A DNA stretch of 64,000 nt, from positions 124,001 through 188,000 of the forward strand of contig NZ_JAFBIY010000005.1 of the NCBI RefSeq assembly GCF_021531975.1. The letters run 5' to 3'. Under the pieces are notes generated by a model that saw nothing but the letters and a program-made list of their open reading frames with translations, was not told the origin of the DNA and searched no databases. Below are positions 34,802-42,583 of the stretch, in pieces. The DNA comes from Faecalicatena contorta (GTDB lineage: Bacteria; Bacillota; Clostridia; Lachnospirales; Lachnospiraceae). How positions within the stretch are numbered: position 1 is the first letter of the stretch; each line of letters begins with the position of its first letter. A program made the position numbers and the translations under genes.

Positions 34802-36880
34802 ATGAAAAAACGATTTTTTAGCATTCTGCTGAGCCTTTGCATGGTGCTGATGCTCTGCCCGGTAACGGTCTTTGCGGAAGATGGCACCGCCACTGAACTG
34901 CAGAGTCTGCTGAACAGCGGCGACACGGTGACGCTGAATAAGGACTATACCATCGACACGACGCTGAACGTGACACAAGACGTCACCCTTGACCTCAACG
35001 GCCATGTAATCAAGAGGACCGGCAACGGTAGAGTGATCACAGTCAACATGAATAAAAGCCTAACTTTGCGGGACAACAATCCGACCGCAATACACACTGG
35101 GGACAATGCCTCCCTGCCGGACGGCGGCGTGATAACCGGTGGCAGAGCTACATCCCACGATTATAACGGCATGGGCGTGTGTGTGGAAACAGGTGCCTCC
35201 TTCACTATGAACGGCGGTACCATTACGGACTGTAGTACAGACAACCTAGGCGGCGGCGTATTTAACAAAGGTTCCTTCACCATGAGCGGCGGCAGCATTA
35301 CGGGTTGTAGCGCATCAAGTAATGGTGGTGGCGTATTTAACGAAGGTTCCTTCACCATGAACGGCGGCAGCATTACGGGTTGTAGCGCATCAAGTGCTGG
35401 TGGCGTATTTAACAAAGGTTCCTTCACCATGAACGACGGCAGCATTACGGGTTGTAGTGCAGATCTTGGTGCTGATGTTTACAATGAGAGTTCCAATTCA
35501 ATTGTTTTTTGTGCCAATGGCGGTGAGATAAGAGAGTTATATAATTCTGCCCCGCAGCTGACCATCCGCAAAGACAATGATACAGATGGCACCATATTTT
35601 CTGGTGATGTGACAAACTATTTAAGTACAATAGGCGCCGGCATATACAGGGGTGCGGTGACGAATGCTAAAAAAATTTCCCATAATTTTGGCGGTACTAT
35701 TTCCGGTGGTACGTTCGAGGGGACAGTGACAAATAATAATGGGGCTACCATTTCCGGTGGTACGTTCATGCGAGAAGTGCAGAACAACGGAAACATCAGC
35801 GGCGGTATGTTCTACGGAGGTATCAGCGGAAGCGGAAAAATTGGAAAGACCGTGACTTTTATGAACGGCAATGCCCCATACGCAATGGAGGTTGTGTCAG
35901 ATAACAATCTGGTGGTTGAGCCTGTCGAACCTACACAGGATGGTTATACATTCACTGGCTGGTACACGGACGAAGCGCTCACCGATAAATACGAATTCAG
36001 CAATCCCCCTTCCGGGCGCATTACTACCCTCTATGCGGGCTTCGAGCCAATCACGTACACCGTGACCTATGACGGTGGCGAATTCGGCTCCCAGGAGGAG
36101 GACGTCAAGACCCACGGCATACCTCTCACCCTGCGTGGTAAGACCTATACCCGCGAGGGTTATGTCCAGACCGGCTGGAAGGATGGGAACGGCAGAGAGT
36201 ATGAGCTCGGCGACAGCTATACCATAGATGCGGAACTGACTCTTTACCCCGTATGGGATGAGATTATCGAAGTTCCATTCACTACCACAGTAAAGCAGGG
36301 CGGTAATGTTGCACCTGGCAAAACAGTTTTCAATCTGCAACTTGTAGACTATCAGGGAGAGAATCTGTCATCTGAAGACGTGAAGGTCACTGCTTCCATT
36401 ACCACAGACGGAGCAGGAAGCTACGAAGGTATCATGACGATTACCGGTCCTTCAGAGTATCTTCCGACTATGTTAAGTGACGGAGTATTTGTAAAACAGG
36501 TAAACGAAGGCGAAGACGGCTGGACCTATGATGACAGGGTGTGGGGACTTCGTTATGAAGGAGCAATTGCTTTTGCATATGACGATGAAATCGTACCTAC
36601 TTCTTCTATCCTCATTTTCCCGGCAATCTTCGAGGAGTCAGAGAATGGCAGTTACTACAAAATCCCTGATGATGCATATGCGGTGCCTCAGATGAGCTTT
36701 ACCAACACCTATACAAAATCCGTAGCCAAGACAACGGATAGCAATTCGAAGAACGATACCACAACAAACATGCAGACAGGCGACAACAGCAACCTTGCTT
36801 TATGGTTCGTCCTGCTTGCCGTATCTGTGGTGGCTGTAATCTTTACAGGCGTATACAGCAGACGCAGAAGAAGCTCATAA
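34802..36880 (+). CDS. Beta-helix/InlB-repeat surface protein with QTGD sorting signal
   Basis: 692 residues from ATG 34802 (AGAAAGGA upstream). A signal peptide (ending TVFAE) is followed by a parallel beta-helix with Gly/Cys-rich repeats (GSFTMNGGSITGCSA, four units around residues 135-225) and a Listeria-Bacteroides repeat region (GYTFTGWYTDEALTDKYEF and a second copy). Next comes a Spy0128-like pilin isopeptide domain (near 510-635). The C-terminal MQTGD is followed by a hydrophobic segment and RRRRSS. The protein should be sortase-attached, with the helix exposed. Its GC-rich codon use matches the TetR gene and differs from the pilus locus at the left end. Confidence 0.85.
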   Translation: MKKRFFSILLSLCMVLMLCPVTVFAEDGTATELQSLLNSGDTVTLNKDYTIDTTLNVTQDVTLDLNGHVIKRTGNGRVITVNMNKSLTLRDNNPTAIHTGDNASLPDGGVITGGRATSHDYNGMGVCVETGASFTMNGGTITDCSTDNLGGGVFNKGSFTMSGGSITGCSASSNGGGVFNEGSFTMNGGSITGCSASSAGGVFNKGSFTMNDGSITGCSADLGADVYNESSNSIVFCANGGEIRELYNSAPQLTIRKDNDTDGTIFSGDVTNYLSTIGAGIYRGAVTNAKKISHNFGGTISGGTFEGTVTNNNGATISGGTFMREVQNNGNISGGMFYGGISGSGKIGKTVTFMNGNAPYAMEVVSDNNLVVEPVEPTQDGYTFTGWYTDEALTDKYEFSNPPSGRITTLYAGFEPITYTVTYDGGEFGSQEEDVKTHGIPLTLRGKTYTREGYVQTGWKDGNGREYELGDSYTIDAELTLYPVWDEIIEVPFTTTVKQGGNVAPGKTVFNLQLVDYQGENLSSEDVKVTASITTDGAGSYEGIMTITGPSEYLPTMLSDGVFVKQVNEGEDGWTYDDRVWGLRYEGAIAFAYDDEIVPTSSILIFPAIFEESENGSYYKIPDDAYAVPQMSFTNTYTKSVAKTTDSNSKNDTTTNMQTGDNSNLALWFVLLAVSVVAVIFTGVYSRRRRSS

Positions 36881-36918
36881 GCTAAATAAACGGAACAGAA
36901 TATAGAAACAGATAGCAA

Positions 36919-36956
36919 ACACCCTGCAGGACGTGTAATCCTGCAGGGTGCTTTTA
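36919..36956 (+). terminator. Intrinsic terminator after the beta-helix gene
   Basis: ACCCTGCAGG / CCTGCAGGGT with an 8-10 nt loop and CTTTT. Confidence 0.92.
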
Positions 36957-37111
36957 TGTCGTGGATTCGGTGCCTGCTCCTGTGCTGGTCTGCGGATTTT
37001 CTTTGCCTTGTTCTGCATCTGTATCATCATCTTTTGCATTGTCCACAATACTGCGGTAAACCTTTTGACTTCAAGGACTTGACAGATAATGTTTTAAGGC
37101 ATAGAAGCATA

Positions 37112-37234
37112 GAAAAACCACCCTTCAAAGTCTTGGCGGACTGGGTGGAATTTCAAGATTTCATTATAGGTCAACCACTTTGGCGGTTGTTCTCTTTGTG
37201 TCTTTAATATAGCATATCTGGCAACAGGACGCAA
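37112..37234 (-). ncRNA. Type I antitoxin-like antisense RNA (toxin lost)
   Basis: On the minus strand the promoter is TTGCGT, a 17-nt spacer and TATATT (37234-37206). A predicted RNA of about 88 nt starts GACACAAAGAGAACAACCGCC and ends in a CCACCC / GGGTGG stem followed by TTTTTCT (37148-37112). The sequence closely matches the loci at 46.5 and 49.0 kb. No holin-like toxin reading frame is recognisable on the opposite strand here, so this looks like an orphan remnant. The gap 36957-37483 holds nothing else that I can support apart from the next hairpin. Confidence 0.7.
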
Positions 37235-37271
37235 GCGCCTGTTGCCGAAAATGAATTATCGTATTATTAAA

Positions 37272-37309
37272 CAAAAACCCACTAACCATGCTGGCCAGTG
37301 GGATTTTTG
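37272..37309. terminator. Bidirectional terminator-like hairpin
   Basis: CAAAAACCCACT / AGTGGGATTTTTG flanking a 13-nt loop. A second small hairpin (CACCAG / CTGGTG) lies at about 37350. Confidence 0.7.
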
Positions 37310-37483
37310 TTGTTATAGTTATCTAAAGGAATGAGAGTAAAGTATTGCACCAGTCATCTGGTGTTTTACTTTATGAGGGGGAGATAGTGAGTGTTAATCA
37401 ACTATCTGTCTATAAGTATATAAGGTAAATGTGTCCAAAATATGTTGAATCTATAAAAGAAATAGAAAATTCCTTAAGAAAAC

Positions 37484-37834
37484 CTAAAGGTAGCTTTCAT
37501 GGACGACAGTTCTAAGCAGATAAGCGGTCAATATATCGAGAAATTCACCGGCAGGGGGACGGTCAGTCATTGGATGAAGTGCAATATCCTCGAGGCGTGA
37601 TCGGTTGCCGCGTTCCCAACAGACCTTTATGACTGTTCGAATATCTCGCTCAACACTGCTGTAAGTTGTATTAAAGTATTGAGCGATCTGCGGATATAAT
37701 AGTTTACTTACAGAAAGCAGATAATTTTCATCTTCTATACAAAGCATTAATGCATAACATACATAACGATAGCCACGATATGTGGCGCCGATACCAAGAG
37801 AACGAACAAGATATTCTATTTCCTTTTCTATCAT
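37484..37834 (-). CDS. Stand-alone Spo0A C-terminal-domain protein
   Basis: 116 residues from ATG 37834 (RBS GAGGAG); a longer frame to 37882 lacks an RBS. The whole protein matches the DNA-binding C-terminal domain of Spo0A: LGIGATYRGYRYVCYAL, a middle helix YPQIAQYFNTTYSSVERDIRTVI (recognition region), and a helical end. No receiver domain is attached, so it is not controlled by phosphorylation in the usual way. It may compete at, or modulate, Spo0A-type sites. It stands alone between an accessory patch and a two-component system transcribed the other way. Confidence 0.85.
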   Translation of the reverse strand: MIEKEIEYLVRSLGIGATYRGYRYVCYALMLCIEDENYLLSVSKLLYPQIAQYFNTTYSSVERDIRTVIKVCWERGNRSRLEDIALHPMTDRPPAGEFLDILTAYLLRTVVHESYL

Positions 37835-38006
37835 TAGTACTTTTCTCCTCATTTGCTGGTCTTGAGATACGACAGGCCCCATATAAATTATAACGGAAAA
37901 TGCGAAAAAACAAACATTTTCAGCATAAACAGGTAATTACAGTTATGGTTCGACATAAAGCGTCAGAAATGTGCCGGAAAGAGTATTCCCGGACCGGTTC
38001 ATAATA

Positions 38007-38059
38007 TCTTAAGAATTTCAGCAAGTAGTCTTAAAAAATCGCTGTTATTCTTGTATAGT
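38007..38059 (+). promoter_or_regulatory. Direct repeat and -10 box before the response-regulator gene
   Basis: TCTTAA occurs at 38007 and 38029, 22 bp apart (two helical turns), followed by TATAGT at 38054-38059. Such spacing is typical of OmpR/VanR-type autoregulation. No good -35 box is seen, as expected for an activated promoter. Confidence 0.55.
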
Positions 38060-38077
38060 ATAAGGGAGGTGATTTGT

Positions 38078-38773
38078 ATGGCGAAAATATTAGTATGTGA
38101 CGATGACAAAGAAATTGTTGAAGCAATCGAAATATATCTGATGCAGGAGGGGTATGAAGTAGAGAAGGCGTACGATGGAGAGGAAGCGGTGAAGCTTTTG
38201 CAGAAGGAGGAAGTGGATCTGCTCATCATTGATGTGATGATGCCGAAGCTGGATGGAATACGGGCAACGCTTAAGATCCGGGAAGCCAATAATATGCCAA
38301 TCATTATTTTATCCGCAAAATCCGAGGATACCGATAAGATACTGGGGCTGAATGTGGGCGCGGATGATTATGTGACGAAGCCATTTAATCCACTGGAGCT
38401 GGTTGCACGTGTAAAGTCTCAGCTGCGCCGGTACACACAGCTTGGCAGTACGGCAAATATAGTAAATAAAGCGGTGTATACGGTAGGCGGTCTTTCAATC
38501 AACGATGATCTGAAAGAGGTTACTGTAGACGGTGAAGTGGTGAAGCTTACGCCAATCGAATACAATATTTTATTATTACTTGTGAAAAATCAGGGCAAAG
38601 TTTTTTCTATTGATCAGATCTATGAAAATATATGGAATGAAAATGCTATCGGTGTGGATAATACGGTGGCAGTACATATACGCCATATTCGCGAGAAGAT
38701 CGAGATCAATCCAAAGGAGCCGCGCTACTTAAAGGTCGTATGGGGCGTGGGCTATAAGATAGAGAAGCTTTAG
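38078..38773 (+). CDS. OmpR/VanR-type response regulator
   Basis: 231 residues from ATG 38078 (GGGAGGTGA upstream). The receiver domain has acidic CDDDKE, the phosphorylated Asp52 in LIIDVMMPKLDG, and the Lys in VTKPFNP. The C-terminal winged helix (about 130-231) ends VKVVWGVGYKIEKL-like. It should activate or repress targets when phosphorylated by the kinase encoded 12 nt downstream. The target genes are not evident. Confidence 0.95.
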   Translation: MAKILVCDDDKEIVEAIEIYLMQEGYEVEKAYDGEEAVKLLQKEEVDLLIIDVMMPKLDGIRATLKIREANNMPIIILSAKSEDTDKILGLNVGADDYVTKPFNPLELVARVKSQLRRYTQLGSTANIVNKAVYTVGGLSINDDLKEVTVDGEVVKLTPIEYNILLLLVKNQGKVFSIDQIYENIWNENAIGVDNTVAVHIRHIREKIEINPKEPRYLKVVWGVGYKIEKL

Positions 38774-38785
38774 AAAGGAGTGCTT

Positions 38786-41317
38786 ATGAATAAATGGTAC
38801 AGATCCAGGATCGTGAAGGCGATTCTGATCCTGTTGGCGAACATCTCTGTGTTTACATTGGTCATATGTGTATGGTGGGCAGCATCCTATCATCAGATTT
38901 TTATGGATGTTCTGGAAGGAGCCGGCAATAAGACATATGAAGAGTCTTCCGAATTTTACGGGGATTTCTATATAGAAAGTATGGATGTTGTCCAGTGGAT
39001 CACTAACAGGGAACTGTTTATGACAGAGGGACAGGAGAATCTGGATAAGATCGTAGACATCCAGGAATTTAATGATAACACAACGATCAGCAATAAGGAT
39101 ACAAGTGGTTTTTCGTATCGGCTGGGAGATCTGCTTGACTGGTATGATAAGCTGCAAAGTGGAGCCTATGATTCCTACGAAACAAATCCAGATGGTGTAC
39201 GCAAGGATGCGCCAATTGTATGTAAACGGGCAGACGGAACATTTCATTACTATGATGCAGCCCAGTTTCGTGAGCTTATTATGAGTAATTCCCTTCAATT
39301 TGCAGACTACGATAATGATCGCGGACTGGCACAGACAGAGATCCTGGATGAAATAGAGTCGGGGTTTACAGATGGACACAGAGGAATTCTTGACGATAAA
39401 GGGGAGATCCTGTATGTGAACTGCTGGCAGTATGACGGTAATATACTGGAGGGAGATTATAAGCCTTTGAACGCAGACAGTGTGATGGATATCGTTAACG
39501 ATAATCCGGAGTGGAACGGTCGTCTGAGTGATGCATATGATATGCTTGAAAATACGGTTCTGCGTCTTGGTGAAATGTATAAAGATTATGATGAACTGTC
39601 TTCCCGGTTAAGAGAAGGAGATACGAATTATTTCTATCTGTATGCCAATACTTCCACCGGACAGATTTATACAAATAAAGCAGAGTTTTCGAATTATGAT
39701 AAACTGGATGCGAGCATCAAAGCAATGCAAGAAATGGGATGCTATGTAGTTGTAAAGCCACATCTTTCTGACTTCCAGTCCAATATTAGAGATATCGGGG
39801 CAGCCGGATGGCGTGACACGATCGCAGAAACAGGAGGATTTGGGAATGATTTTGTATTTGCAGCTGCGGTGGATACCAATTATCCGATACAGGATCGTTT
39901 TTATTCCGCTGCTTACAATTTTGAAAAGAACATTGTAAGCGTACAGCGGGCTGTAGCATGTATGATACCGGCTCTCCTTTGCTTCATCATCAGCGTGTTC
40001 TGGCTTATGGCTGTGGCAGGAAGAAGTAATATAGATGAAGAATTACATCTGTGTGCATTTGACAGATGGAAGACAGAGATATCGGCGGCGCTTATCATCG
40101 CATTGTGGATCGTGCCGGTGGCATTTGCCGGTTATACCGGTATCTATGGGGCAGCTGCTGATGTGATGACAGTAATTGTGCTTCCGATGCTTGGTATCTA
40201 CACATGCAGCATGTTCCTGATCGGGATTCTGAGCCTTGTCAGAAGAATCAAAGCAGGAATTGTGTGGAAAAACAGTTTGCTCCGTGGATTTGGCAAGTTC
40301 GCGAAAACGGTATTCGGTAATTGGAGCAGCGTATGGAGACTGATCCTGGTATATGGAGTATTTGTAGTGATCCACTGGCTGGCAGTGATCGCTGCCGGAT
40401 GTGGTACGATCGGACTGGGCTTCTTTGTCGCAGTCATTGCAGAAATTCTGGCGTTTGTTTATCTGGTATATAATGCAATAGGCAGAGATAGGATCAGTCG
40501 GGGAATCCGAAAGATTGCGGGCGGTGAGATCGACTACCAGATAGCGACCGGTAACCTCCGCGGAGAACAGAAACGAATTGCCGAAGAGATCAATTGTATT
40601 GGAGAAGGACTGGATGCGGCCGTTGAAAAAAGCATGAAGAGCGAGCGGCTGAAGACGGATCTGATAACAAATGTGTCACACGACATTAAGACACCACTCA
40701 CTTCAATCATCAATTATGTAGAGCTTCTGAAGCAGGAAAATTTCGAAGATCCGAAGATCCAGAGATATATAGAAGTGCTGGAGGCCAAGTCCCAGCGCCT
40801 GAAGACACTGACGGAAGACGTAGTGGAGGCGTCCAAAGTAAGCTCCGGCAATATTACACTGGAATACATGAATATCAATCTGGTAGAGATGATTCAGCAG
40901 ACGAGTGGAGAATTTGCAGAGAAATTCGAGGCAAGAAACCTGACAGAGGTACTCTCACTTCCGAACGAAGAAGCGGTCATACGGGTAGACGGACGAAGAA
41001 TGTGGCGAGTGCTGGAAAATATCTATAACAATGCGGCAAAATACGCAATGGAAGGTACAAGGGTGTACGCCGACCTTCAGATAAAGGATAACCAGGTTAT
41101 CTTCAGCCTGAAAAATATTTCGAAACAGCCATTAAATATTTCGGCAGATGAGCTGACAGAACGGTTCATCCGGGGAGATATCTCCAGAAGCACCGAAGGA
41201 AGCGGTCTCGGGCTTTCCATAGCCAAGACATTGACAGAAATGCAGGGAGGAAAATTCGAGCTGTACCTGGACGGCGATTTGTTTAAAGTAACGATAATGT
41301 TTAAAGTGGGGACGTAG
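38786..41317 (+). CDS. Sensor histidine kinase, large N-terminal sensor
   Basis: 843 residues from ATG 38786 (AAAGGAG). It has an N-terminal membrane helix, an extracytoplasmic sensor of about 350 residues, a cluster of four or five membrane helices (about 390-565) and a HAMP-like linker. The kinase core has His632 in VSHDIKTPLTSI, the N box NIYNNAAKYA, and G boxes FIRGDISRS and GSGLGLSIAKTL. The multi-helix block between sensor and kinase is unusual compared with a simple two-helix VanS-type kinase. It pairs with the preceding regulator. Its stop codon lies inside an 89-nt perfect inverted repeat. Confidence 0.93.
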   Translation: MNKWYRSRIVKAILILLANISVFTLVICVWWAASYHQIFMDVLEGAGNKTYEESSEFYGDFYIESMDVVQWITNRELFMTEGQENLDKIVDIQEFNDNTTISNKDTSGFSYRLGDLLDWYDKLQSGAYDSYETNPDGVRKDAPIVCKRADGTFHYYDAAQFRELIMSNSLQFADYDNDRGLAQTEILDEIESGFTDGHRGILDDKGEILYVNCWQYDGNILEGDYKPLNADSVMDIVNDNPEWNGRLSDAYDMLENTVLRLGEMYKDYDELSSRLREGDTNYFYLYANTSTGQIYTNKAEFSNYDKLDASIKAMQEMGCYVVVKPHLSDFQSNIRDIGAAGWRDTIAETGGFGNDFVFAAAVDTNYPIQDRFYSAAYNFEKNIVSVQRAVACMIPALLCFIISVFWLMAVAGRSNIDEELHLCAFDRWKTEISAALIIALWIVPVAFAGYTGIYGAAADVMTVIVLPMLGIYTCSMFLIGILSLVRRIKAGIVWKNSLLRGFGKFAKTVFGNWSSVWRLILVYGVFVVIHWLAVIAAGCGTIGLGFFVAVIAEILAFVYLVYNAIGRDRISRGIRKIAGGEIDYQIATGNLRGEQKRIAEEINCIGEGLDAAVEKSMKSERLKTDLITNVSHDIKTPLTSIINYVELLKQENFEDPKIQRYIEVLEAKSQRLKTLTEDVVEASKVSSGNITLEYMNINLVEMIQQTSGEFAEKFEARNLTEVLSLPNEEAVIRVDGRRMWRVLENIYNNAAKYAMEGTRVYADLQIKDNQVIFSLKNISKQPLNISADELTERFIRGDISRSTEGSGLGLSIAKTLTEMQGGKFELYLDGDLFKVTIMFKVGT

Positions 41318-41392
41318 TAAAATTGAAAAATGCCCCGGGGTAAAGTGCAACTTTACCCCGGGGCATTTTTCAATTTTACTACGTCCCCACTT
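41304..41392. repeat. 89-nt hairpin with perfect 43-bp arms
   Basis: Left arm 41304-41346 and right arm 41350-41392 are exact complements around GCA. The outer ends carry GGGGACGTAG / CTACGTCCCC, linking it to the GGGACG palindrome family. The inside adds a GAAAAATGCCCCGGGGTAAAG core. The last codons and stop of the kinase gene lie within the left arm. Confidence 0.97.
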
Positions 41393-41428
41393 GCACACCT
41401 TTACAAAAAACATTACAATATTAATACT

Positions 41429-42583
41429 ATGGATGAATTAAGATTATTATTACAGGAAAATTTAAATAATGAATTTTTATCAGCGGTGCTGAGTAACCCG
41501 AGAAATAAGGAAGAGGCGACAAAAATTAAGGTGCGTCCGCTCCTTCACAGGGATAAGCTTGTTTTTCAGATTGAGCTGTTCCGCAATAATCAGGCGTTCC
41601 ACGAGAATCTGGATGCCGGGCAGGCGGCACAGTCTCTGATGAAACATATGGAAAATATGAAGCAGATGGAGCTGAAAACGCAGAACTATGAATATACTGT
41701 GCTTGTGAGTAAGAAAGGAAAGGTTACGATTAAGAAGCGTGCACAGGAGGGGTGTGTGAAGAAGGCAGATCTGTCTCATAACCGGAAAAAACGATATATC
41801 CTGGAGGAGGGGATACCGGTTCCATTTCTCTGTGACCTGGGTGTTATGACAATGGAAGGAAAGATCGTTCACGCAAGGTTTGATAAATTCAGGCAGATTA
41901 ATCGTTTTCTGGAATTTATCGAAGATATTTTGCCGGAGCTTCCCAGGGACAGGGAAGTGACGATACTGGACTTTGGCTGCGGCAAATCCTATCTTACTTT
42001 TGCCATGTATTATTATCTGCATGAGCTTAAGAAATATGATATCCGCATTATCGGACTGGATCTGAAAAGTGATGTGATCCGTAACTGTAATGTGCTTGCG
42101 CAGAAATATGGTTATGCCAAGCTTAAGTTCCTGGAGGGAAATATCGCTGGCTATACCGGAGCTGAAGAAGTGGATATGGTTGTTACTCTGCATGCATGTG
42201 ATACGGCGACGGACTTTGCGCTTGCAAAAGCTGTAGGCTGGAATGCGAAGGTTATTTTATCGGTACCGTGCTGTCAGCATGAGCTGAACCGACAGATGGA
42301 AAATGAAGTGCTTGGTCCGATCCTTAAGTATGGACTGATCAAAGAACGTATGGCAGCGCTTGTAACGGATGCACTTCGCGCACAGTATCTGGAGAGGGAA
42401 GGGTATTTTGTACAGATACTGGAATTTATCGATATGGAACATACGCCGAAAAACATATTGATTCGTGCGGTACGAAGTGGGAAAAGGGGAGATAATGCGG
42501 CTCGTATTCAGGCGTGTGAAGAATTTCTCCATGTGTCACCGACACTGGGAGCATTGTTAGATAGTAAAGGGGAATCTGAATGA
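41429..42583 (+). CDS. Class I SAM-dependent methyltransferase
   Basis: 384 residues from ATG 41429. The N-terminal 150 residues are of unknown type, perhaps RNA-binding. The methyltransferase core follows, with the SAM motif LDFGCGKSYLTFAMYYY near residue 178, GLDLKSD near 210, and VVTLHACDTATDFAL near 253. The CDTATD and SVPCCQHELN segments resemble the Methyltransf_32 family, possibly acting on tRNA or rRNA. No clear RBS precedes this start, which leaves the N-terminus somewhat uncertain. It overlaps the next gene by ATGA. Confidence 0.8.
   Translation: MDELRLLLQENLNNEFLSAVLSNPRNKEEATKIKVRPLLHRDKLVFQIELFRNNQAFHENLDAGQAAQSLMKHMENMKQMELKTQNYEYTVLVSKKGKVTIKKRAQEGCVKKADLSHNRKKRYILEEGIPVPFLCDLGVMTMEGKIVHARFDKFRQINRFLEFIEDILPELPRDREVTILDFGCGKSYLTFAMYYYLHELKKYDIRIIGLDLKSDVIRNCNVLAQKYGYAKLKFLEGNIAGYTGAEEVDMVVTLHACDTATDFALAKAVGWNAKVILSVPCCQHELNRQMENEVLGPILKYGLIKERMAALVTDALRAQYLEREGYFVQILEFIDMEHTPKNILIRAVRSGKRGDNAARIQACEEFLHVSPTLGALLDSKGESE

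Noticed and set aside
36956-37207. 83-codon plus-strand frame after the beta-helix gene
   Set aside because: It lies opposite the antitoxin-like RNA and its terminator, has no RBS, and resembles no family; it is explained by the RNA gene.
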